From Antitrichia curtipendula (Eukaryota; Streptophyta; Bryopsida; Hypnales; Leucodontaceae), in NCBI GenBank assembly GCA_951230915.1, contig OX579641.1:5704001-5768000 (forward strand): a DNA stretch of 64,000 bases, in the 5' to 3' direction. A program made the translations under genes and the position numbers. Numbering within the stretch: position 1 is the stretch's first letter; the number at the start of each line of letters is the position of its first letter. Positions 56,501 through 64,000 of the stretch are shown in pieces. Below the pieces are notes generated by a model, which searched no databases, was not told the DNA's origin, and saw only the letters and a list, made by a program, of their open reading frames with translations.

Positions 56501-59206
56501 CACAGTTGCATATGAGATTCCCGGGCACGCTTTTAGCTGTTAATTTCATGGCAAACACCTGTTTAGTGCATTTAGCCATAATAGCCTATTCGCTGGATAA
56601 AAAGCATTGTTTGACAATGGTTTTGGATCTCTGAAACTGGAAGGAACTAAAGTCACCGTCAACGTAACTTGTTCCTGATTACTACCGGGCTGCATCATCA
56701 AGGGCTAAGCTCATGACGAAGTGATTACCTTATCCAACAAGACCTCCAAAAGGATTGCATCCGGAACATCACTGGATGCCATGATCTTAGTACATGCCCA
56801 ATGTACCAGGACAACTTCCTGTTGACCACCAAGAACGATTATCATCTTCAAGCATTCTCAGCGAACAAAACATAAAGAAGATACAGAAAATTACAACCAA
56901 AATCCCTCACAAGGAAGTTATATCAGTTCCCCCTGTGAAAGTGGGGAACTCCGGAGTTTCCCTTTCGTTATCACAGTGAAGTTTAGAAGTTTCCTGTGAG
57001 CATTCCTCTCTTCGTAAATTCTCCCCAAATCACCAATGTACAATACAAAATTGATATAACTTCATTGTGTCTTATTGCAGAATCTACAATGGTATTTGCA
57101 AAGGTTACCATAGCCAGAAACAAACCTTGCTTAGGTCTAAATACTCAGATATGCGCAGAGCCAGAAGGTGCCGATGTGCATTGACAAGCCTTTCGACGAG
57201 AACTTTTGGTGTAAGCTCCTGAACATATTCGTAAAAATTATCAGCGCATACACGTGGATAGCCATATTTTGAGGTGGGATAGAATGTAATGATGATCTAA
57301 AAAGATTTTTAGTGACTTTCCATAATATCAGTTTCTTCAAACAAGAAATGAGGATCTTAATGCGACAGGAATAACACGTAGCAACAGACTGGGCATTGCA
57401 TTGATTGAAGAAAGCAGACTTGAGATGGAAGAGATTCTCCCCTAATACCTTAAACTGCTGAATACTCAAAGGTATACCAATCTCAAACTGGCGAACAGCA
57501 TTCAGCACCCTGAGAGTCCTACACATATCCTGAAACTGATCTCCATCAAACTTCCTGCCAAAAGAAAACGCGCATTAGCATAGTAGCATCATTCGTCTTG
57601 CCATAAGTACAGAAAAGTAAACTTGGCACGACAAGATACTGCCAAAATCGATCATTTAGAACTGATACCTATCTGAATAAGACAATCCAAGCAACAAATT
57701 GCTCCAATTTGACAGACCAGTTGAGTCAACAAAGCAACCTGCAAAACGCCCTGCCGTAAGCAGCACCTCGCAGCAGGGTGCGTTGTAGAGAGATGTCGAA
57801 TTCATGTCCGGCTGCATCGATACAATCCGCAACTGCCTCCGGAAGTTTGTCACTAATCAATCTGATGTTTTCATCCGCCTGATGGCAAACCAAATGCGCA
57901 ACCAAATTATATCATGAGATCATCACCCATCCTAAATGCACATGGTACGAAGGATCACAAAGATCACAACTAATGCCAAAGATACCTTAGCACTTCGTTT
58001 GTCGAATTGCTCCAGGGCATCAAAGAGCATGGCTGCAGGAGAAGTGCTCCCAATTTTGAAGATAGAAACTGTGGAATCGGGCACTCTACGCAGAAACTCC
58101 ATATATGTATTGGATAATATACGGACACCATCACATTCAGGTATGAGAACAATCGGCTCTTCGTACGAGAATCTGACCACGTCACCGTAAGGGCCTACCA
58201 TCACTAGTTGCTCTTCCCAATAGAGAAGCACACTATCCACCCCACACCAAACGAGCTGCTCTGGTGGCAGAGCCGACTGCAATAAGCACATCAACAATGC
58301 ATACACTGTGAGCAGAAATTCAATCAGCCTAGATCAAGTCATTGCAACCACATACTGAATCTCACCACATCTCCCTCAAATTCAGCGTAATCAATGACAT
58401 CCGTATAAAAAATAGGAAGGCAATCAAACAACCTCTGTGAAGTGCTCCAATAATGTCTTGCTGAAATCCGAGTTGACAACGAGTAAGTGACCATCGTGAG
58501 TGAAACAGGCAATAAAACCCCCGTTTGAAGAAAGGGTCATCTTTTGAATAGGTCCAAAATCGACGATCTGGTCTTGCACATTCTCCGCATCCACCATCAG
58601 GACAGACGATCCGACAGCCAAGAGTACTTCCAAGTTTCCAGACAGCGTGTACAGCGGTTCCACAACAGCCATGCAATGCGGGGGATCCTCCAAGTGAGGA
58701 TCCGCGAGTTTCACAACCTTCTGCGTCTCCAGATTCGGGATACTAAACAACTGATTCTGCTCAGTGATCGCCACAAGGCCGCTCCCCCAAATGATACAAT
58801 CCGCCACTCCCTGGTCCCAGCACTCTTGCCCCAGAGTCAACTGCTCCGGAATCAGCTCCCCATGAACATTGTATTGGAATATGGTGCCATCGTGAACAAC
58901 GGCCAGGAGGATCTCCTCATCAGTCCACCCAAGTGCAATGAGACGCCCACCAGGACGATCCCACGGCACCGACGACAATATCTTACCGGAAGACGAAAAC
59001 AACAGCAGCTTCGCTCGAGCGGACTCTGCTCGCAGCTGCACCATCTTCGACTCATCACGAACCATGGCAATCGGTCCCCCGAATCTCGCACATGCCACTT
59101 TGTGGCGACTCAAATCCACACTATTCCAACACATCGTGTACACCTCCTGTTTCCGGTAATACCGATTGTAGAGCGCCTCCCACTCGGCCGCTATGGATAT
59201 CGCCAT
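53539..59206 (-). CDS. VPS16: VPS16, subunit of the HOPS/CORVET vacuolar tethering complexes
   Basis: A minus-strand gene of 15 coding exons that join in frame (2514 nt, 837 residues; plant VPS16 is about 860). Exons: 59206-58433, 58276-57986, 57878-57739, 57554-57449, 57218-57126, 56818-56729, 56536-56423, 56330-56223, 55957-55884, 55655-55601, 55323-55142, 54981-54852, 54536-54434, 54068-53971, 53694-53539. Every intron begins GT and ends AG. The product matches Arabidopsis VPS16 (VACUOLELESS1) throughout: SALPPEQLVWCGVDSVLLYW, IPECDGVRILSNT, VPDSTVSIFKIGSTSPAAML, CRTLRVLNAVR, LALRISEYLDL, ESGDTDLVY and EKFSKEK. The N-terminal half is the beta-propeller (Vps16_N), the C-terminal half the alpha-solenoid (Vps16_C). 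VPS16 helps tether membranes before SNARE-driven fusion at the vacuole and endosome, with VPS11, VPS18 and VPS33. The ATG lies in MAISIAAEWE. No lesion is seen. Confidence 0.97.
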
Positions 59207-62015
59207 CGTTCACACACCACCAAAACCCTAGAGAGGGAAACACAACCCTAAAATGGAAAACTCAATCATCAGTGAAGATACTTTGAATTGACGGTCTTCC
59301 ATTCATCTTCCAGTTTGAAATTCTTGGTTTTGACAAACCGTCACTGCAGCCAGAGAATATTAAAAACGAAAACTAGTTACACTTATCTGAACGATTTCTG
59401 ATCAGATTCTGTAAGTTTTCGATGTACTAGAGTACCGAGCCATTCACAGAATCCGGTGAAACAATCGAAAGTCAACCAATTGAAGGATATGGAAGCAAGT
59501 GTTTGACGTGATATTCGCAAAAAAGGTATCCATTTTTCTCAAAATCACCTTTCTACACTCTATTTTTCATGAAATAGTTCATTATTTGCGAGTATCAAGA
59601 CAATTTCCTCCTGATCCTTGCCCTAAGCGTGAAGTGCCATAGATGCCATGCTAATAAATATGATCATTCGCTAGCAAAGAAAATCACGAGAAAAACGAAA
59701 CATAAGCTCCTAGTTTATCAATATATCCAAACAACCCGGCTCCTATTGGGCCTTCTCAACCCGCTGCCTTTGAAAGGAAAAGCACTACAGCTACTGCTAA
59801 AACTGGTAGGGAGACAATTCAAGCACGCAGTGCGCAAGGAAGAGAGAAGTCAAGAGTTATTCCAAACAAACACACAAACAAAAGCAATACCTATCCGGGG
59901 CCGTCCATGGCAATCTCCGGTGCACAAAATCCCGAACAGTCTTAAATTAGGCACTCTGGCAGCTCCTTCGTCTCGTCTGTACCGTCACGCATAAGAAAAG
60001 AAACAAGTTACTGCCGCCTGGTGATTCTCAGCTTCTGAAAATTCTACTACACACGTCGTAAAACAACCAGAATGGAGCCCTCCTAAGACTTTCTTAGCTT
60101 TCGAAAAAACCCAAAATCCTTCCAGAGACCTGGAGCCACAAGAAGAGCTAATCAGGATCCAGGAACGTCATTAGCGTTACTACGATGGAGAATACCACAT
60201 TCAGATTTTCCAAGTAACCTGCATGGTGAATTTTCAATAAGGAAAAGGGCTCTAATGTACCGAGACTCTAAAGCCCAGAATAGTGTTCAAATTACCCTAA
60301 TTCTGCAGAGAACTCCCACAGATATATGCTCCCTTTCGTGACCTGAATTGAGGAGAGAGGATGAGTTAATCGAACCATACTCCGGAAATCTTGAATTGGT
60401 ATGTCTTCATGTGTTTTGATATACTTAGATAAAGATCGAGTAAAGCGCCCTAAAAATCTAAAAATCTATTAGTGAATAAACCTTATATATCCGGGATGTA
60501 ACAGAACCCAAGCTCAGTAACGGACCAGATTAACACCACCGAGCCCTACCGGAGCAGAAGCTAAAACGACTCACAGACTTCAATGAATGATTTAAGTCAG
60601 ATTAAGGACCAAAAAACAGCATTGACAAGCCTCAGAGCAATCTAAACTCTACCAGAGAGGAAAGCCGGAAATAATCACCGAGAGTCCTCGACGCCCCCGA
60701 GGACCAGCGATTACACCGCGATCCCACTTGCGACTAAAGTGGCCGGTAATCCAGAGATCGTGTGAGCACGCTACCAAATTTGTAAAATAAATCTTCCTAA
60801 TAGAATTTTTGGCATTGAATTAAACACAATCACACACACACACAAACTCTTCAAAAAGCTCGTAAACCAGAGATTGCGCGAACAGACTATTAAATTAACA
60901 AATGAAATCTTCTTTGTACATTGAATGCAATTGGATCGAACACAATCACACAAGTACTTCTCCAAACAGAGTTTTCCTATCACCTGAAATCCCGAGGAAA
61001 AACGAGCACAGACAGAACTCCAGGATTTAGGGTTTACGATTTTCAGCAGACCACTTACCTCAACAGACTGAAGACTAGTGAAGACTCAGGAGCAGCAACA
61101 TGTTGAAATTGCGCGTCAGTAGAGCTTCAGTGATCTCATTGCTAAGGTGTCGCAATCCAACTTCTTTGCGATTGAGGCGCTCTTGATCGCAAAACTCTAG
61201 AAATCTGCAGCATGCTCTACTTCTGACACCAGATTCTTCACAGACATGGCCTGTAATTTTCACTATATCAAAAAAACACTGAAAAGCAAGAATTTGAGTA
61301 GCAATGAGAGGCAAAATGAAGTGGTTGCAACGCATCTACAATCGCTACAACGCTGAAGCTCATGATTCACTGGCAAAGACGAGGCTTCGTTTCCGTGCAG
61401 CTATCACAGCTGCCACGCACTGGGATTTATTTCGTTGCACGCATTTTCAAATGATTTGGTAGCGGCGTCTAAAAAGACTAACCCCTTTAATCCAAATTTT
61501 TCCAAAATGATGAAGATGTATTATAAAGTATAACTTAAAACAATAATTTAATGATGACTCTCAAACAATAGTTGAAAAATATAATCCATAGATCATATTC
61601 ATATGGCTGAATCAATTGGTAGATAAACCAATAATTTTCAAATAATATTTGAAGCCAAGGAGTGAATTTTTTTCTAAAATCAATTGAAGATTGCATATTT
61701 GTGATCTTTTACAAAAAGAAATTCCTCTACAATTTAAAATGTTGAGTTTTAAATCATAGTGATTTTTGAAGATTTTTGAAGATTTTTTGTATTCAAGTCA
61801 TTTTTGAAGGGTCACTTTTTTAACAGAAAAATTTACTTTTTGAGGCCATACCTACCTTTATTCTTTGAATTATAGAATATTTGCAAAGCACAATCTTCAT
61901 AAGAAATGTTAGAGAATTAACACAAGAATCTTCAAAAAAATTGATGGATGAAAAAATGCATTTTTGTGTGCTTGGAATGTGTTTGCGTTCATTTGTTGTT
62001 CAGAATTTGAATGCT
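59207..62015. other. VPS16 upstream region and spacer
   Basis: 59207-61450 is of moderate composition, unlike the AT-rich spacers, and should contain the VPS16 promoter and 5' UTR (minus strand). Open frames at 59629-59994 (plus) and 61075-61335 (minus) have no recognisable motifs and I do not call them. A CA microsatellite lies at 60828-60843. From 61450 on it is AT-rich and non-coding. Confidence 0.45.
60745..60975. repeat. Diverged tandem duplication of about 115 bp
   Basis: Two neighbouring blocks share the order CCAGAGAT, then AAATCTTC, CATTGAATT or CATTGAATG, AACACAATCACACA and CTTC..CAAA. They differ at many positions, so the duplication is old. It lies about 1.6 kb upstream of the VPS16 ATG. 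Confidence 0.5.
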
Positions 62016-62389
62016 TAAGGTAGAAACACCCAATAGCATGCATGTACCTAATCTTTGTTCCTAGATGGACATTAAACCGTCTTTAGACTTCCATTGAATG
62101 GTCTTTGACATATGTCATAAAGTTTTCTCCTCTCTTCACCGTGATTGGATAAGTGCTGAATTTGTCAGAATTCAGATTTAGGTCCACCTACAAGACAGTT
62201 CCAGTGGTCTAGGGGATTGCAACTTTGAAAATTCACAGAAAATACATGCCAAGCCTGAAAAATCTTTTTATTTTATTTTTAAATTCATGATTTTTTCTCG
62301 CTAACAATACAAAAATATTAATTTTTTAAAATGGTACCTCCAAGTATGCTGAATTCTTTATTTTCACGATTTTGGGTGCTTCCACCTTA
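62016..62389. mobile_element. TAAGGTAGAA-ended MITE, short form
   Basis: Ends TAAGGTAGAAACACCCAA and, reversed, TAAGGTGGAAGCACCCAA. The 374-bp body shares its right part with 4384-4546 (for example GAAAATTCACA and TCATGATTTT). This is the uninterrupted form of the longer element at 3282-4546. Confidence 0.6.
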
Positions 62390-64000
62390 ATTGGTCCTTT
62401 AGGAATTATTGCTTGAATCCTTTCTTGGATTTTTGCACATTTTTTCACATTTTGTTTGAACCATTGTACAAATACATAATTTACATCAATTTCATAAAGT
62501 TGGCCATAGAGAAAGGTCAATTTTTAAAGACTCAAGAATGACATTGGACGAATGAGAAGGAATTTGAACAAAATATTAACCTAAAGTGATGTAATTAATA
62601 ATTTAGAATATGGATGTTGAAGCTATTAGGGACTAACCTTTAAGAGACATTAGTAGGGAGAGGAATGTAGATTTAAAGTTTTTTAGGGGAAAATAAATTA
62701 TAGCCCAAACTGGTTATAAATTATCAACACAAACTAGTTTCAGTAGTAAAAAAACAAAAATAACTCATGATTTGAAAAGAATTATAAATATTAGGAAATG
62801 TAGGTACCTATTTTATTTAATAAAAAATAATTTTGAACATTATCATAATTTATACAAAGCAATCAACATTTGAAAAATATAGCTTTAGTTGTATGTATAA
62901 AAATGCATGTTTAATACAAGAAACACTCAACATGGATGTACACAAAATATTCTACTTAAAATTCATACAAGTTCAGTTGTGCTTCTTTTGTAAGTGACCA
63001 ATACTTACATAGGGATAGTTGAAGTTAGTGTCTACAATAAAAGATGAAAAAAAGACTTGAAAAAAGCATATTGCTGACCCATTACACCTAAAAGTATTGA
63101 AAACATTACTACACACAATATTATATGCCATATTTCTTCGCATCAACCTCCTTTCTAGAAAGTGCCTATCCACTTGTGCCATCTTTGAAAGCAATGTCTA
63201 TCAAATCCAAATGTTGTTGAAAGTGAATCTTTCATGAGGTTGCTAGTGTTGCAAGCCTATATTTGAGCATTTTTCATACGTCAATGTCAACATTTTGTAT
63301 ACACTATCAAGAAACTCTAAATTCTTGCAATATGAACAATGGGTCATCCTAATTTTTGCACACCCATTGTCTGTCACTCATTCTCCAATTTGGTACTATT
63401 GCTTTTTCAACTTTGGGTCCTCTATCCTCAATAATCCCACATCAGGTAAAGATTCTATGTACATTCTTGCTCTGACCAAACAGCCTTGGGACTTAAAAGG
63501 GTTAAAGGAGTCAAAAATTGCTTTGGATGACTGAGAGAACGTATTTGGACAAAACATCAGCGTGGAGCAGTCTGTTCATCATCCAGAATATGAACTGTAA
63601 AATTACTTGGGTACAACACAATTAATTTTGCTCAAACATGATAGGCCCATCCATTATAAAAATGTACATCTGATGCCTAAACTTTCCTATGCCACACAAC
63701 TGTACCCAACAAATGGTCATTGTAGTCTGCCTCCGAAAGACCCTTCAAAAATCAAGGGCCATACTTCCTATGGGCACTTTCTCTGCACATATGTGGGACC
63801 GTGCTCTTCATACCTGTTTATACAAGAAAATGGAACAAAAATGAGTTTTCGTCACATGTAGCTACCTCGAATTATGTTTCAGTAATGTTTTCACACGTAT
63901 CTATTTCAAAAACTTTTGGACAGCATCATAAGTTTCAATGCAGTTCACGAAACGAATAGTATAGCACGACATGTTTTAAACAACAATTTAGAAAATTCAG
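62390..64000. other. Spacer without a supported gene
   Basis: AT-rich to about 63200, then more balanced. Open frames at 63295-63534 and 63607-63861 (79 and 84 codons) are the longest; they have no motif I recognise and no good start context, and they may be chance or repeat remnants. Confidence 0.4.

Noticed and set aside
57656..57853. Separate small genes in the VPS16 region (frames of 60-130 codons on both strands)
   Set aside because: They are single exons of VPS16, exon-plus-intron read-through, or antisense shadows. Joining the exons accounts for all coding signal.
59629..59994. 121-codon plus-strand frame upstream of VPS16
   Set aside because: Basic, low-information composition, no motif and no conserved neighbour. 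Chance is likely in a moderately GC-rich region.
1..64000. CRISPR arrays, tRNA and rRNA genes, retroviral-type polyprotein genes, organelle DNA insertions
   Set aside because: I saw no regular spacer array, no cloverleaf with A/B boxes, no rRNA core sequence, no reverse transcriptase or integrase motifs, and no recognisable plastid or mitochondrial gene.

Overview
This is a stretch of plant nuclear DNA. The coding islands are GC-rich and sit in a very AT-rich background full of small transposons. Two kinds of gene are certain: nine intronless germin-like protein (GLP) genes, and one 15-exon gene for the vacuolar tethering subunit VPS16. No genus is proved by the sequence. Plant-type VPS16, short introns, intronless tandem GLPs and AT-rich spacers fit a land plant, perhaps a bryophyte. 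That placement is inference.

Layout. Positions 1-500 hold a moderately GC-rich patch with overlapping open frames, probably an edge of an unrecognised gene. From 1.5 to 6.8 kb there are only degenerate repeats and miniature transposons. GLP1 (minus) and GLP2 (plus) form a head-to-head pair at 7-10.3 kb. GLP3 (15.2 kb), GLP4 (22.3 kb), GLP5 (minus, 31.3-31.9 kb) and GLP6 (34.5 kb) follow, separated by repeat-rich spacers. GLP7, GLP8 and GLP9 (39.6, 45.4 and 51.1 kb) lie on tandem segmental duplications with 5.5-6 kb units, in which the spacers are copied too. VPS16 occupies 53.5-59.2 kb on the minus strand. The rest, to 64 kb, is non-coding as far as I can see.

The nine GLPs all encode secreted single-cupin proteins of 218-221 residues. 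All keep a signal peptide, two N-terminal cysteines and the His-His-Glu-His metal site. Each has a TATA-type promoter 182-215 bp before its ATG. Two promoter classes exist: one with a CGCG palindrome (GLP3-6), and one ending in TATATAAACCCC (GLP2, 7, 8, 9). GLP6 joins a GLP4-type promoter to a GLP2/7-type coding region, which suggests gene conversion or unequal exchange. VPS16 is a housekeeping endomembrane gene with no visible functional link to the array.

The most interesting non-gene signal is a set of short elements bounded by TTAA followed by CCCY(T/A)AAA inverted ends. One has an apparent empty site in a related repeat. TTAA target sites and CCC-starting ends are the hallmark of piggyBac-type transposition. 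Other small elements have classic Stowaway ends, an 11-bp Mutator-like target duplication inside the GLP8 promoter, or long foldback arms. Comparing the duplicated units dates several insertions after the duplications. I found no CRISPR, tRNA or rRNA, and no intact transposase.
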